Shown: positions 44,451-54,299 of the stretch, in pieces
Position numbering within the stretch: position 1 is the stretch's first letter
Layout of the letters: each line of letters begins with the position of its first letter
Source: Hyphomonas chukchiensis
GTDB lineage: Bacteria > Pseudomonadota > Alphaproteobacteria > Caulobacterales > Hyphomonadaceae
Direction of reading: 5' to 3'
Assembly (NCBI RefSeq): GCF_000682695.1
Contig: NZ_AWFG01000001.1
Location: forward strand, 1-64,000
Length of the DNA: 64,000 nucleotides
Notes under the pieces: generated by a model
Database searches by the model: none
The model's input: the letters and a program-made list of their open reading frames with translations, nothing else
What the model was told of the DNA's origin: nothing
Translations under genes and position numbers: made by a program

Positions 44451-44472
44451 TGCCCGATGCAAGGAGGAACCC

Positions 44473-45615
44473 ATGGCCCGTCTGATCGATTCAGCTCCCG
44501 GATGCCCAACCCCGACGCCCCTTCGCGGCGCCTCTGCCGCCGAAGCGCGCGGCCTGTCCTATGACGCCGCCGTCAAGGCCGAAACCGACCATCTCTACCC
44601 GCTGGTCGCCGATTTCGTGACCCCAATGGAATGGCCTGCGGTCGCTCCCCTCGTGGCGGCCATCAACCGCCTCAAGAAACAGAAGAACGCGGTCATCCTG
44701 GCGCACAATTACATGACGCCGGACATTTTCAGCCTTGTCGGCGATTTCCGCGGTGACAGCCTCCAGCTCGCCCGCGAAGCTTCCGCAACCGCCGCCGACG
44801 TGATCGTCCAGGCCGGCGTGCACTTCATGGCTGAAACCTCGAAAATCCTCGCACCGGACAAGACTGTTCTGATCCCGGACCTGCGCGCCGGCTGCTCGCT
44901 CGCGGCCTCCATCACGGGCGCCGATGTGCGCCTGATCAAGCAGAAATACCCGGACTATCCGATCGTCACCTATGTGAACTGCACCGCCGAAGTGAAGGCC
45001 GAGTGCCACATTACCTGCACCAGTTCCAACGCCGCGCAGGTTGTCGAAGCGATTGCGAAGGAGTGGAAGTCCGACACGGTCATCATGGTGCCGGACCAGT
45101 ATCTGGCCAAGAACGTGGCGGCCCAGACCGATATCCGTATCCTGACATGGCCCGGCGCCTGCGAAGTGCACGAGCTTTTCTCGGCCGATGATGTGAGCCA
45201 GCTGCGCGAGGCCCATCCGGGCGTCGTGATCCTGGCCCACCCGGAATGTCCGCCGGACGTGCTGGAAGCGGCTGATTTCGCCGGCTCCACGTCGGCACTG
45301 GCCAATTACGTGTCTGAAAACAGCCCGAGCAAGGTCGTGCTGCTGACGGAATGTTCGATGAGCGACAATGTTGCAGCCGTGAACCCGAACGTGAACTTCA
45401 TCCGGCCGTGCAATCTTTGCCCCCATATGAAGCGTATCACGCTCGAAAACATCTATGACTGCCTGGTGACGGGCAAGTATGAGGTAAAAATTCCCGAGGA
45501 CGTTCGCGTGCGGGCTAAACAGGCCCTCGATGCCATGATGGCCCTGCCGAAGATGGAACGTCCCCTGGCCTTCGAAACCGGCCTGAAGCCGCTGGAAGTC
45601 GAAATGGTCATGTAA
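44473..45615 (+). CDS. nadA: Quinolinate synthase
   Basis: A 380-residue enzyme that condenses iminoaspartate with dihydroxyacetone phosphate to quinolinate, the second step of de novo NAD synthesis. Signatures: AVILAHNYMTPDIF, PDLRAGCSLAAS (cluster Cys), NCTAEVKAECHITCTSSNA (further Cys), HPECPPDVLE and PCNLCPHMKRITLENI. It has AAGGAGG ten bases upstream of ATG 44473. It opens the nad operon and is preceded by a palindromic operator. Confidence 0.96.
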   Translation: MARLIDSAPGCPTPTPLRGASAAEARGLSYDAAVKAETDHLYPLVADFVTPMEWPAVAPLVAAINRLKKQKNAVILAHNYMTPDIFSLVGDFRGDSLQLAREASATAADVIVQAGVHFMAETSKILAPDKTVLIPDLRAGCSLAASITGADVRLIKQKYPDYPIVTYVNCTAEVKAECHITCTSSNAAQVVEAIAKEWKSDTVIMVPDQYLAKNVAAQTDIRILTWPGACEVHELFSADDVSQLREAHPGVVILAHPECPPDVLEAADFAGSTSALANYVSENSPSKVVLLTECSMSDNVAAVNPNVNFIRPCNLCPHMKRITLENIYDCLVTGKYEVKIPEDVRVRAKQALDAMMALPKMERPLAFETGLKPLEVEMVM

Positions 45616-45697
45616 GACAGCGGCGCAGTTGTGCGCTGCCGCGGGGTGGGATTATGGTTGCAACGGGCGTTTTGGCAAAGGCACAGAGGAGTTCCGC

Positions 45698-46165
45698 ATG
45701 TTTCCGGTCAGGTTCCGTCTCGCGGCGGCAGCTGCGCTATCCCTGCTTGCGTGCCTCCCGGCTTCGGCCGGTAACGACAAGGCCACTGACAAGACGGACG
45801 TCCTTGGCACCTGGAGCTTCCAGACGCGCCCCTATCGCAATGGTGAATGCGTCATGACCGGCACGATGAACCTCTCCCCTCATCCGGATGAGGGGAAATA
45901 TACGTGCGAGCTGACGGCGGTGGAGATGTGCACCTTCTGGGGCCGTTCGGTCGTGCGCCAGTCCTGCCAGGCCAGCCGCTTTGGCAACCAGGTCTCCATC
46001 CGTTCCCAGATCGAGGAAATGCTGGAGTCCAAGGTCGAAGGCCTGATCTACATGCCCGACAATTTCACGCTGACAATCGAATCCGCTGACCGCATGTTCG
46101 GCGCGCTCGTCTCTGCGGTCACGGCGCCGGCCGAATTCCGCCGAGCCAATGACGGGATATCCTGA
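45698..46165 (+). CDS. Exported protein of unknown function within the nad operon
   Basis: A 155-residue protein with a signal peptide (FRLAAAAALSLLACLPASAG) and four Cys in the mature part, arranged so that two disulfides are possible (GECVMTG, KYTCELT, VEMCTFWG, RQSCQAS). The family is unknown to me. ATG 45698 has GAGGAG upstream. It sits between nadA and nadB and overlaps nadB by 17 bases, so it is co-transcribed, although no link to NAD synthesis is visible. Confidence 0.72.
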   Translation: MFPVRFRLAAAAALSLLACLPASAGNDKATDKTDVLGTWSFQTRPYRNGECVMTGTMNLSPHPDEGKYTCELTAVEMCTFWGRSVVRQSCQASRFGNQVSIRSQIEEMLESKVEGLIYMPDNFTLTIESADRMFGALVSAVTAPAEFRRANDGIS

Positions 46166-47714
46166 TCCAGTGACCGGGGGGAACATACAAACCATTACCG
46201 CGCCAGCAGCGGCCGCGAGCGACGTGCTCATCGTGGGCGCAGGCCTGGCCGGCCTCTTCCTTGCGCTTGAGCTTGCCCCGCGCCGCTGCCTCGTCATCTC
46301 GCCTGCACCGCTAGGCCAGGCCGCTTCGTCAGCCTGGGCGCAGGGCGGTCTCGCTGCAGCGCTTGATCCGCTGGATAGCCCGGAACAGCACGCCCGCGAC
46401 ACGATCAATGCCGGGGCAGGTCTCGTCGACCCGATCATCGCCCGCCTCATCGCCGAGGAAGGCCCGGCGCGTGTGCGCGACCTTATTTCCCTTGGCGTCC
46501 CGTTTGATCGCACGCCTGACGGCGCCCTCGCTTTGTCGCTCGAAGCCGCCCACAGCCGCCCGCGTGTGGCGCGTGTGGCGGGCGACCTTGCCGGCAAGGC
46601 CATCATGGATGCTCTCGTAGCGGCCGTGGCAGCCTCAACCCACATCACCGTTATCGAAGGCGTGCGCGCTGTCGGTCTGCTGCAGGACGACAATAACCGT
46701 GTCGCCGGCGTCGTCCTGCGCGACGCCGCCGGCAACCTCACCACTCAGACCGCCCGCCAGACCGTGCTCTGCACAGGTGGCACAGGCGGCCTTTTCCAGG
46801 TCACGACCAATCCGCGCGAAGCACGCGGCGACGCCATTGCCATGGCCTATGAGGCAGGCGCACTCATCGCCGACGTCGAGTTCGTCCAGTTCCACCCCAC
46901 CGCCATCGATATCGGCCGCGATCCCGCGCCACTCGCCACTGAAGCCCTGCGCGGCGAAGGCGCCACGCTGCGCAACCGCGACGGCACGCGCTTCATGGCC
47001 AATTATCACACGCTGGAAGAGCTCGCCCCGCGCGATGAAGTCGCCCGCGCGATCCATTCCGAACGCGCCGCCGGCCGGGGGGCCTTCCTCGACTGCCGCA
47101 CAGCCGTCGGCACGCATTTCCCGGAACATTTCCCTACCGTGTTTGGCGCGTGCAAAAGCGCCGGCATTGACCCACGGTTCGACATGATCCCGATTGCGCC
47201 TGCCGCGCACTATCACATGGGCGGCATCGTGGCGGATTTTTGGGGCCGCTCCACGCTGAACGGATTATCCGTCTGCGGTGAATGCACCTCCACCGGCGCA
47301 CATGGCGCCAACCGCCTCGCCTCCAATTCCCTTCTGGAAGCCGTGGTCTTCTCCCATCGCATTGCCGCGCACCTGCGCAATGCAGACCTTGATGAGCCCG
47401 GCGCCTCGACGGCCGCTATTCCGGCCTCCTTGCCGCATGACGCCCTCCAGACGCTCCGTGGCGAAATGTCTGCCAAGTGCGGCGTGGTGCGTGACGCGAC
47501 AGGCCTGACGGACCTTATCGATACGATCGACACGCTTCGCGACAAGCATGGCACGGCCCGGCCCCTCATCACCGCTGGCCTGATGGCCCATGCCGCCCTT
47601 TCCCGGCACGAGAGCCGCGGCGGACATTACCGCAGTGACTTCCCGGACACCGGCGAGCCTGAACGCCAGTTCCTGCTTCGCGATTTCAAAGACACAGCTG
47701 AAGAGATTGCCTGA
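46149..47714 (+). CDS. nadB: L-aspartate oxidase
   Basis: A 521-residue flavoprotein, first enzyme of de novo NAD synthesis (aspartate to iminoaspartate). Features: the FAD loop DVLIVGAGLAGLFLALELAP, SAWAQGGLAAALDPLDSPEQ, EFVQFHPTAIDIG, EALRGEGATLRNRDGTRFM and the CGECTSTGAHGANRLASNSL motif. The start ATG lies inside the end of the upstream gene and lacks a clear ribosome site, so translation is probably coupled. nadC follows after three bases. Confidence 0.95.
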   Translation: MTGYPDPVTGGNIQTITAPAAAASDVLIVGAGLAGLFLALELAPRRCLVISPAPLGQAASSAWAQGGLAAALDPLDSPEQHARDTINAGAGLVDPIIARLIAEEGPARVRDLISLGVPFDRTPDGALALSLEAAHSRPRVARVAGDLAGKAIMDALVAAVAASTHITVIEGVRAVGLLQDDNNRVAGVVLRDAAGNLTTQTARQTVLCTGGTGGLFQVTTNPREARGDAIAMAYEAGALIADVEFVQFHPTAIDIGRDPAPLATEALRGEGATLRNRDGTRFMANYHTLEELAPRDEVARAIHSERAAGRGAFLDCRTAVGTHFPEHFPTVFGACKSAGIDPRFDMIPIAPAAHYHMGGIVADFWGRSTLNGLSVCGECTSTGAHGANRLASNSLLEAVVFSHRIAAHLRNADLDEPGASTAAIPASLPHDALQTLRGEMSAKCGVVRDATGLTDLIDTIDTLRDKHGTARPLITAGLMAHAALSRHESRGGHYRSDFPDTGEPERQFLLRDFKDTAEEIA

Positions 47715-47717
47715 TAC

Positions 47718-48572
47718 ATGAGCCCAGTGCCCCCGCCCCTGCCCGCCATCATCCTCGATCCCATCGTGCGCCTCGCGCTCACCGAGGACCTTGGCCGCGC
47801 AGGCGACCTGACCACCGACGGGACGATCTCGCCTGAAACAAAAATGAGCGTTGTCATTGCGGCGCGCCAGCCAGGCGTGATCGCCGGCCTTGATGCTGCC
47901 GCCTACGCGCTGCACCTGATCGACCCCGCGATGCGGCTCTCGATCGAAAAGCCGGACGGCAGCGCCATTGTGCCCGGCGACGTCATCGGCCGCCTCGACG
48001 GCACAGCCCGCTCGATCCTGACGGCCGAACGCACGATGCTGAACTTCATTGGCCGGCTCTCCGGCGTCGCCACGCTGACACGCAAATTTGTCGAAACAGT
48101 CGCGCACACCGATGCGCACATCGTCTGTACACGCAAGACAACACCGGGCCATCGGGCCCTTGAGAAGCGCGCCGTGCGCTGCGGCGGCGGAACGGCCCAT
48201 CGCTACGGTCTCGATGACGCCATCCTGATCAAGGATAATCACATTGCGGCCTGCGGATCGATTGCCGAAGCCATGACGCGCGCCAAGGCCTATGCCGGTC
48301 ACCTGCGCATGATCGAGATCGAGGTCGATACGCTCGACCAGCTGGAAGAAGCGCTGAAGTTCACGCCCCATGCCGTGTTGCTCGACAATATGGATACGGA
48401 CATGTTGCGCCGGGCCGTCGCGATGATCGGCGGCCGCGTCACGGCAGAAGCCTCAGGCGGGGTAAACATCTCCACCGTTGCCGCCATTGCCGAAACCGGC
48501 GTTGATTTCATCTCCGTCGGCGCGCTCACCCATTCCGCACCAAACCTTGACGTGGGGCTGGATGTCGTCTGA
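47718..48572 (+). CDS. nadC: Nicotinate-nucleotide diphosphorylase (carboxylating)
   Basis: A 284-residue quinolinate phosphoribosyltransferase, third step of the pathway. Motifs: ALTEDLGRAGDLTTDG, ERTMLNFIGRLSGVATLT, CTRKTTPGHRALEKRAVRCG with the phosphate-binding Arg/Lys, LDDAILIKDNHI, and the C-terminal EASGGVNISTVAAIAETGVD. Three bases separate it from nadB. With nadA and nadB it forms a complete route from aspartate to nicotinate mononucleotide. Confidence 0.96.
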   Translation: MSPVPPPLPAIILDPIVRLALTEDLGRAGDLTTDGTISPETKMSVVIAARQPGVIAGLDAAAYALHLIDPAMRLSIEKPDGSAIVPGDVIGRLDGTARSILTAERTMLNFIGRLSGVATLTRKFVETVAHTDAHIVCTRKTTPGHRALEKRAVRCGGGTAHRYGLDDAILIKDNHIAACGSIAEAMTRAKAYAGHLRMIEIEVDTLDQLEEALKFTPHAVLLDNMDTDMLRRAVAMIGGRVTAEASGGVNISTVAAIAETGVDFISVGALTHSAPNLDVGLDVV

Positions 48573-48615
48573 CACTCAAAGTTGACGGCACAACTTCTCG
48601 CATGAAGGACAGGGC

Positions 48616-49425
48616 ATGACCCGATCGGGCGGACGCAAGAGTATATTCATCACCGGCGCAGCCTCCGGCATCGGCGCCGAAACGGCGCGCTACTTCTCCA
48701 AACGCGGCTGGTATTGCGGCCTCTATGATGTGAACTCCGCCAGCCTTGCCCAGGTCGCGGACGAGATCGGCATCCAGAACTGTCATGTCGCCACGCTGGA
48801 CGTGCGCAAGCGGCCCGACTGGACGGCAGCCGTAAAGGGCTTCGGCGAGGCCACCGAAGGCGCCATGAATGTGCTCTTCAACAATGCGGGCATCGGCCGG
48901 CATGGCTGGTTCGAGGATGTCGCCCCGGAAGACAATGACTCCGTCATCGACGTGAACCTCAAGGGCGTCATCAACGGTGTCCATGCCTGCCTCCCCCTGC
49001 TGAAGGCGACACCAGCCTCGCGCATCGTCAACACGGCCTCCACGGCCGGTATCGTGGGCTCTCCCCAACTCGCCGTCTATTCGGCCACCAAGTTTGCCGT
49101 GCGCGGCCTGACAGAGGCCCTCGACGCCGAATTCCGCGATCTCGACATTCGCGTGACCAGCCTGATGCCCTGGTTTGTCGACACGCCCATCCTCGACATG
49201 GGCGCCAGTGAGGGCGCCAATGTGAAAATGTCGGATCAGCTGCGTGAGAACGGCATGACCGTCTATCCGGTCTCCATGGCCGCCGAACGCGCCTGGGACG
49301 CGGCCCATGGCAAGGAAACGCATTACATGGTCGGCAAGGACGCCGAACGCGCCCGCTTCATGACACGCTGGCTGCCCGGTGCCATCCGCAAGCGTGTGAG
49401 AGCCAGCGTTCCACCGCGCAGCTAG
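48616..49425 (+). CDS. SDR family oxidoreductase
   Basis: A 269-residue short-chain dehydrogenase. The cofactor loop is TGAASGIGAETARYF, then NVLFNNAGIGRHGWF, catalytic Ser in NTASTAGIVGSP and YSATKFA as YxxxK. It lies 43 bases after nadC on the same strand and could read through from the nad operon. Its stop overlaps the convergent O-methyltransferase gene by four bases. Substrate unknown. Confidence 0.88.
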   Translation: MTRSGGRKSIFITGAASGIGAETARYFSKRGWYCGLYDVNSASLAQVADEIGIQNCHVATLDVRKRPDWTAAVKGFGEATEGAMNVLFNNAGIGRHGWFEDVAPEDNDSVIDVNLKGVINGVHACLPLLKATPASRIVNTASTAGIVGSPQLAVYSATKFAVRGLTEALDAEFRDLDIRVTSLMPWFVDTPILDMGASEGANVKMSDQLRENGMTVYPVSMAAERAWDAAHGKETHYMVGKDAERARFMTRWLPGAIRKRVRASVPPRS

Positions 49426-50078
49426 GCGCGCTTGCGGGCAATCGCCAGTCCGTCATGACCTTTGCGGCCAACCTGCTGCAGCACGATCGACTCAAATTGC
49501 GGATGCGATGACAGGCGCCGATTGAACTCAGCTGCTCCCCGCGCCATCACATCGTCCACTGGCGGCTCGATCACCGCGCCCTTGCGGATGACATTATCGG
49601 CCAACAAAAGGCCACCGGGCGCCAGCAGCCGGGCCGCCTCTTCCAGATAATCGGGATATTGATCCTTGTTGGCATCGAGGAATGCGAGGTCGAAGGGGCC
49701 TTGCAGTGCCTGAAGGCTCTCCAGTGCCGCCCCCTCGATCACACGACAAACATCGTCCAGACCGGCCAGCCTGAATGTCTCACGCGCAAATGCGGCATGC
49801 GCCCTGTCCAGTTCGAGCGTGGTCATCTGGCCGCCAGCCGGCAATGCGCGCGCCATCCAGACGGTCGAGTAGCCACCCAGTGTGCCGACCTCCAGCATGC
49901 GGGTCGCGCCGGTCAGCTTGGCCATAAGGTAAAGGAACTTGCCCTGCCCGGCTGAAACTTCGATCTCGGGCAAGCCTGCGTCCCGCGCCCGATCCCGAAT
50001 AGTCTCAAGAATCATATCCTCGGATGCAAAAAGACCGTCGATATAGGCATCGACGGTCTCAAAGATCTTGTCCTGCAT
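49422..50078 (-). CDS. O-methyltransferase family 3 (SAM-dependent)
   Basis: A 218-residue class I methyltransferase of the COMT / CCoAOMT-like group. SAM motif: RMLEVGTLGGYSTVWMAR, then TLELDRAHAAFARETF, and the metal-site pattern DLAFLDANKDQYPDYLE with LLADNVIRKGAV. Typical substrates are catechols or small phenols, with a divalent cation. It begins nine bases after the cell wall hydrolase stop, both on the minus strand. Confidence 0.9.
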   Translation of the reverse strand: MQDKIFETVDAYIDGLFASEDMILETIRDRARDAGLPEIEVSAGQGKFLYLMAKLTGATRMLEVGTLGGYSTVWMARALPAGGQMTTLELDRAHAAFARETFRLAGLDDVCRVIEGAALESLQALQGPFDLAFLDANKDQYPDYLEEAARLLAPGGLLLADNVIRKGAVIEPPVDDVMARGAAEFNRRLSSHPQFESIVLQQVGRKGHDGLAIARKRA

Positions 50079-50087
50079 CAGGCTCGC

Positions 50088-51263
50088 CTACTGAAGCGCC
50101 GAGCCATTCACATCATTGCTGGCCACCGTAATGCCGGTCTGCTTGGCCATGTAGGCGGCAACCTTGTCGGCATTGCTTGGCGTGTTCAGTTCAGGCTCGA
50201 CATAGTCAACCGACTTGATCGTGGTCAGGCGCGGGGCGCCATTCGTGATCGTGCGGTCGGAGGTCGTGACAGTCGCCGGCGCAATCGTCGGCGCTTCAAC
50301 CGTCTGGATATAGGATGTGGCCGCGCCATCAACCGGCGTGATCACCTCATCCGCGCTGAGCGAAGCCATACGCACTTCCGCCCGCTTGGCTTCATAACCC
50401 TTGCGTACGCTGGCCCATTCGGAACCGCGCGGGAAGCGATAGAAAACATGCATTCCGATCTTGTCGGTCTTCACGAGGCCTGCACTCCAGATCGGATCGA
50501 CATAGGTGGCGTGATAGTGGGTTGCGCCGCCCGTATTGTCGACGCTGAGGTTCATCATGACGTGCGCCGCGATCGTCTTGGCGCGTTCCCAGTTGCGGCC
50601 CATCGGCGGCGTGTCGAGCGCACCGTCACAGGTGAACGTGAACTGGCAGCCCGTCGTGCGGGTCGCACCCTGGAACACGACGCCACAGGCGGTGTCAGGA
50701 TAGCGATGGTCGCGCATGCGGTTGGCGATGACTTCGGCAACGGCCAGCTGGCCATCGATCGGCTCGTGCGCCGATTCATAATACACGGCCTGCGCCATGC
50801 ACTTCTGTTCCGCGCTGATCGCCTCGGCGCGCTTGATATGTTCGGGGCGGAAGCTGACCAGCGAGCTCAGTGCGGCGCCATCGCGGTCGCGCATGGCAAA
50901 GCGGCTCATCGAGGAACCCGTGTCGCGCTCCAGCGTATATTCAACGGTACGCATCCACGGCGTATCGAGCAGGGCTGGCGTATAGGCGGCAGAACGCACG
51001 CTCACACCGCCGTCTTCCATGCTGGCAAGGCGTACAGCCTGCTCGCGGAAATCGGCATCCGCCCGCTTTTCGGCCTGAATCTGGCCGACCATAGGCAAAG
51101 TGACGGTCGCAGCTACGGCGCAGACAGCGATTGTAGCGCCGCGGACAAAAATATCTCGCTGTTCGTCGTCTGTCATCGTCATCCACCAACGCTTGAGCTT
51201 CTCTCGGAGCCCACTCATTGGCGTCAGAGTCGCCCGTCGTGGTTTAAGAACCCTTAACAACAT
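50088..51263 (-). CDS. Cell wall hydrolase (SleB-type catalytic domain)
   Basis: A 391-residue protein with one N-terminal membrane segment (GATIAVCAVAATVTLPMVG) that exposes the rest to the periplasm. The SleB domain starts at QKCMAQAVYYESAHEPIDGQ, where the Glu is the likely catalytic residue, followed by VAEVIANRMRDHRYPDTACG and CQFTFTCDG. It probably acts on peptidoglycan glycan or cross-links. ATG 51263 has GGGGAG upstream; ATG 51218 is a shorter alternative. Confidence 0.87.
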   Translation of the reverse strand: MLLRVLKPRRATLTPMSGLREKLKRWWMTMTDDEQRDIFVRGATIAVCAVAATVTLPMVGQIQAEKRADADFREQAVRLASMEDGGVSVRSAAYTPALLDTPWMRTVEYTLERDTGSSMSRFAMRDRDGAALSSLVSFRPEHIKRAEAISAEQKCMAQAVYYESAHEPIDGQLAVAEVIANRMRDHRYPDTACGVVFQGATRTTGCQFTFTCDGALDTPPMGRNWERAKTIAAHVMMNLSVDNTGGATHYHATYVDPIWSAGLVKTDKIGMHVFYRFPRGSEWASVRKGYEAKRAEVRMASLSADEVITPVDGAATSYIQTVEAPTIAPATVTTSDRTITNGAPRLTTIKSVDYVEPELNTPSNADKVAAYMAKQTGITVASNDVNGSALQ

Positions 51264-51605
51264 CACCGCTCCCCAATCCCCGGCAGACGATATGACTTCG
51301 TCATTTTGACCCGAGCGTATTTGGTTTGACTAAAATTCAGAGACCGTTTCGGCCCCGCTTCTAGGCGGGAAGTAGGCGGCCAGCCCCCTTCCTAGCAAGA
51401 ACTCAGCCAGTTCCGTCAGTGACATTTCCGAAAGGTGAATCCGGCATGTGTAGGTGAAATTCGCGTAATGTACGAAAACACCCACGCACTCTGTTGAATT
51501 TCATAAGAATTTATGACCCGCCCCGGTGGGGCAGGTCATTGGCACTCAAAGCACGTGTGGCAAAACTACAACACCGTTTTGCCATCGAAACGAGCGGCTT
51601 GCCGT
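51264..51605. other. 342-base intergenic region between ppdK and the cell wall hydrolase gene
   Basis: Contains a hairpin at 51514-51538 (likely the ppdK terminator) and a low-GC stretch up to the hydrolase start. TTGACT at 51325-51330 resembles a -35 box on the plus strand, but no plus-strand gene follows. The hydrolase promoter should be here on the minus strand; I see no convincing -35/-10 pair. I see no further gene or RNA. Confidence 0.6.
51514..51538 (-). terminator. Hairpin terminator downstream of ppdK
   Basis: TGACCCGCCCC (51514-51524) pairs with GGGGCAGGTCA (51528-51538) with one mismatch and a three-base loop. It lies about 70 bases past the ppdK stop on the minus strand and is followed there by TAAATTCTT, a weak U tail. 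Confidence 0.6.
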
Positions 51606-54299
51606 CTATTTAAGCGATTCTTTGAGGGCAGCGTGTGCCGCAGCGAGACGCGCAATCGGCACCCGGTAGGGTGAGCAGGAGACATAATCGAGGCCGGTGC
51701 GATGGCAGAACGCCACCGAAGCCGGGTCACCACCATGCTCGCCACATATCCCAAGTTTAATGTTCGGACGGGTCTTTCGGCCGCGTTCAGCAGCGATTTT
51801 CACCAGTTCGCCCACACCAACCTGATCCAGCGTCACGAAGGGGTCTTTTTCGTAAATGCCCTTGTCCTCATAGATCTTGAGGAACCGGCCAGCATCATCC
51901 CGCGAAATGCCCAGCGTCGTCTGCGTCAGGTCATTGGTGCCGAACGAGAAGAACTCGGCCGAACTGGCAATATCAGCGGCCTGCAGCGCAGCGCGCGGCA
52001 GCTCGATCATCGTGCCAACCATGTATTCCAGCGTCGTGCCGGTCTCGGCGAACACGGCCTGAGCGGCCTCGTCGACCACCTTCTTCAGGATCTGAAGCTC
52101 CTTGTGGGTAGCCACAAGCGGGATCATCACTTCCGGAATGGGCTGGCGGCCCGTCTCTTTCGACACGTTCACTGCAGCTTCAAAGATCGCCCGCGCCTGC
52201 ATCTCGTAGATTTCTGGATACGTAATGCCGAGGCGGCAACCGCGGTGTCCCAGCATGGGATTGCTCTCATGCAGGTCAGCGGCGCGGCGCTTCAGCTCTT
52301 CGACCGACACACCGGAGGCTTTCGCCACTTCGTCCATGTCGGCATCGGAATGCGGCAGGAACTCGTGCAGTGGCGGGTCGAGCAGACGGATCGTCACCGG
52401 CATTTCGCCGAGAATACGGAACAATTCCTCGAAATCGCTGCGCTGCATCGGCAGGAGCTTCGCAAGCGACTCGCGGCGGCCCTTCTCGTCATTCGAGAGG
52501 ATCATCGCGCGCACTTCCGGAATGCGCTCGGCGTCGAAGAACATGTGCTCCGTGCGGCAAAGGCCAATGCCTTCCGCGCCGAAATCAACGGCCGTGCGGG
52601 CATCGAGCGCCGTTTCAGCGTTCGCGCGCACTTTCAGGCGGCGGGCCTTGTCGGCCCATTCCATCAGCGTGCCGAAATCGCCCGACAGGTCAGGTTGCAT
52701 CATCTCGACAGCGCCCAGCATCACCTGGCCGGCAGCGCCGTCCACGGTGATCACGTCGCCCTTATTCACTTCACGGCCCATGACGCGGAACACGCCCTTG
52801 GCCGTATCGATCTGCAGGCCACCGGCGCCACAGACGCAAGGACGACCCATGCCGCGCGCCACAACGGCTGCGTGGCTGGTCATGCCGCCGCGCGCCGTCA
52901 CGATGGCGCGGGCTGCGTGCATGCCCTTGATGTCCTCCGGGCTGGTCTCGATGCGAACGAGGATCACGTCCTCGCCCTTCTCGGCCAGTGCAAAGGCTTC
53001 CTCGCTGTCGAACACGACCTTGCCGACAGCTGCGCCGGGGCTTGCCGGCAGGCCGGTCACGATCACGTCGCGCTTGGCATTGTCGGCAATGGTCGGGTGC
53101 AGCAGCTGGTCGAGCTGTGATGGCTCAAGGCGCAGCACGGCTTCGTTCTCGGTGATGAGGCCTTCGCGGGCCATGTCGACTGCGATTTTCAGCGCGGCCG
53201 CGGCGGTGCGTTTCCCGTTACGGGTCTGCAGCATGTAGAGCCGGTCATTCTCGACCGTGAACTCCAGGTCCTGCATGTCTTTATAATGGCGCTCCAGCGT
53301 ATTCGCGACGTCGCGCAGCTGGGCATAGACTTCCGGCATGGCTTCTTCGAGCGGCGCATCGCTCGAACCGAGCGTATCGGCCCGTTCGCGCGAGATTGGC
53401 GCCGGTGTGCGGATGCCCGCCACAACGTCTTCGCCCTGCGCATTGATCAGGTATTCGCCATAGAAGATCGGCTCGCCATTTGACGGGTCGCGCGTGAACG
53501 CGACGCCCGTAGCCGACGTTTCACCGAGGTTGCCGAACACCATGGACTGCACGGTAACGGCTGTGCCCCATTCGGCGGGAATATCGTTCAGCTTGCGATA
53601 GGTGATCGCGCGGTCGTTCATCCACGAGCCGAACACGGCCGAGATGGCGCCCCAGAGCTGTTCCTTCGGATCATCGGGGAATGGCTTGCCGAGCGCCTTT
53701 TCAACGGCTTCCTTGTAGGAAACGATCACGGCTTTCCAGTCTTCAGCCTGCATCTCGGTGTCGAGTTCAAAGCCCTGGCGCTCTTTATAATCGTCGAGGA
53801 TATGCTCGAACGTGTCATGGCGCAGGCCAAGCACCACGTTGGAATACATCTGGATGAAGCGGCGATAGCTGTCATAGGCAAACCGGTCGCCGGCCAGCGT
53901 CGCAAGGCCCTTCACGGAGGCTTCGTTGAGGCCAAGGTTCAGCACGGTGTCCATCATGCCGGGCATCGAGGCGCGCGCGCCCGAGCGCACGGAAACGAGC
54001 AGCGGGTTTTCCGGATCGCCAAAGCCCTTGCCGGATTCCTTCTCCAGCGCGATCAGCGCAGCGTCCACCTGCGGCGCGAGCGTGGAAGGATAATCGCGGC
54101 CCAACTCGTAATAAGCGGTGCAAACAGCGGTCGAGATGGTGAAGCCGGGCGGCACAGGCAGGCCAAGCTTGGCCATTTCAGCAAGGTTAGCGCCCTTGCC
54201 ACCGAGCAGGTTCTTCATCGACGCATCGCCGTCGGCCGTCCCGCCGCCGAACCCGTAAACCCAGGTCTGTTCTGCGTGTTTCAAAGCCGGTTCACCCAT
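51606..54299 (-). CDS. ppdK: Pyruvate, phosphate dikinase
   Basis: An 897-residue enzyme that interconverts pyruvate, ATP and phosphate with phosphoenolpyruvate, AMP and diphosphate. Signatures: LLGGKGANLAEMAKLGLPVP near the N-terminus, the swivelling His domain GGMTSHAAVVARGMGRPCVC, RTEHMFFDAERI, and the PEP-binding FSFGTNDLTQTTLGISRDD. ATG 54299 (MGEPALKHAEQTWVYGFGG) has AAGGTG upstream; the frame extends 23 codons further. Placement after glyS is a conserved alphaproteobacterial arrangement. Confidence 0.95.
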   Translation of the reverse strand: MGEPALKHAEQTWVYGFGGGTADGDASMKNLLGGKGANLAEMAKLGLPVPPGFTISTAVCTAYYELGRDYPSTLAPQVDAALIALEKESGKGFGDPENPLLVSVRSGARASMPGMMDTVLNLGLNEASVKGLATLAGDRFAYDSYRRFIQMYSNVVLGLRHDTFEHILDDYKERQGFELDTEMQAEDWKAVIVSYKEAVEKALGKPFPDDPKEQLWGAISAVFGSWMNDRAITYRKLNDIPAEWGTAVTVQSMVFGNLGETSATGVAFTRDPSNGEPIFYGEYLINAQGEDVVAGIRTPAPISRERADTLGSSDAPLEEAMPEVYAQLRDVANTLERHYKDMQDLEFTVENDRLYMLQTRNGKRTAAAALKIAVDMAREGLITENEAVLRLEPSQLDQLLHPTIADNAKRDVIVTGLPASPGAAVGKVVFDSEEAFALAEKGEDVILVRIETSPEDIKGMHAARAIVTARGGMTSHAAVVARGMGRPCVCGAGGLQIDTAKGVFRVMGREVNKGDVITVDGAAGQVMLGAVEMMQPDLSGDFGTLMEWADKARRLKVRANAETALDARTAVDFGAEGIGLCRTEHMFFDAERIPEVRAMILSNDEKGRRESLAKLLPMQRSDFEELFRILGEMPVTIRLLDPPLHEFLPHSDADMDEVAKASGVSVEELKRRAADLHESNPMLGHRGCRLGITYPEIYEMQARAIFEAAVNVSKETGRQPIPEVMIPLVATHKELQILKKVVDEAAQAVFAETGTTLEYMVGTMIELPRAALQAADIASSAEFFSFGTNDLTQTTLGISRDDAGRFLKIYEDKGIYEKDPFVTLDQVGVGELVKIAAERGRKTRPNIKLGICGEHGGDPASVAFCHRTGLDYVSCSPYRVPIARLAAAHAALKESLK

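Noticed and set aside
51244..51257. TTAA-N6-TTAA near the cell wall hydrolase start as a CtrA site
   Set aside because: The spacer is six bases, not seven, and the site lies in the probable coding start region.
51702..53120. 472-codon frame antisense to ppdK
   Set aside because: His/Arg-rich product with no motif; ppdK is intact on the other strand.
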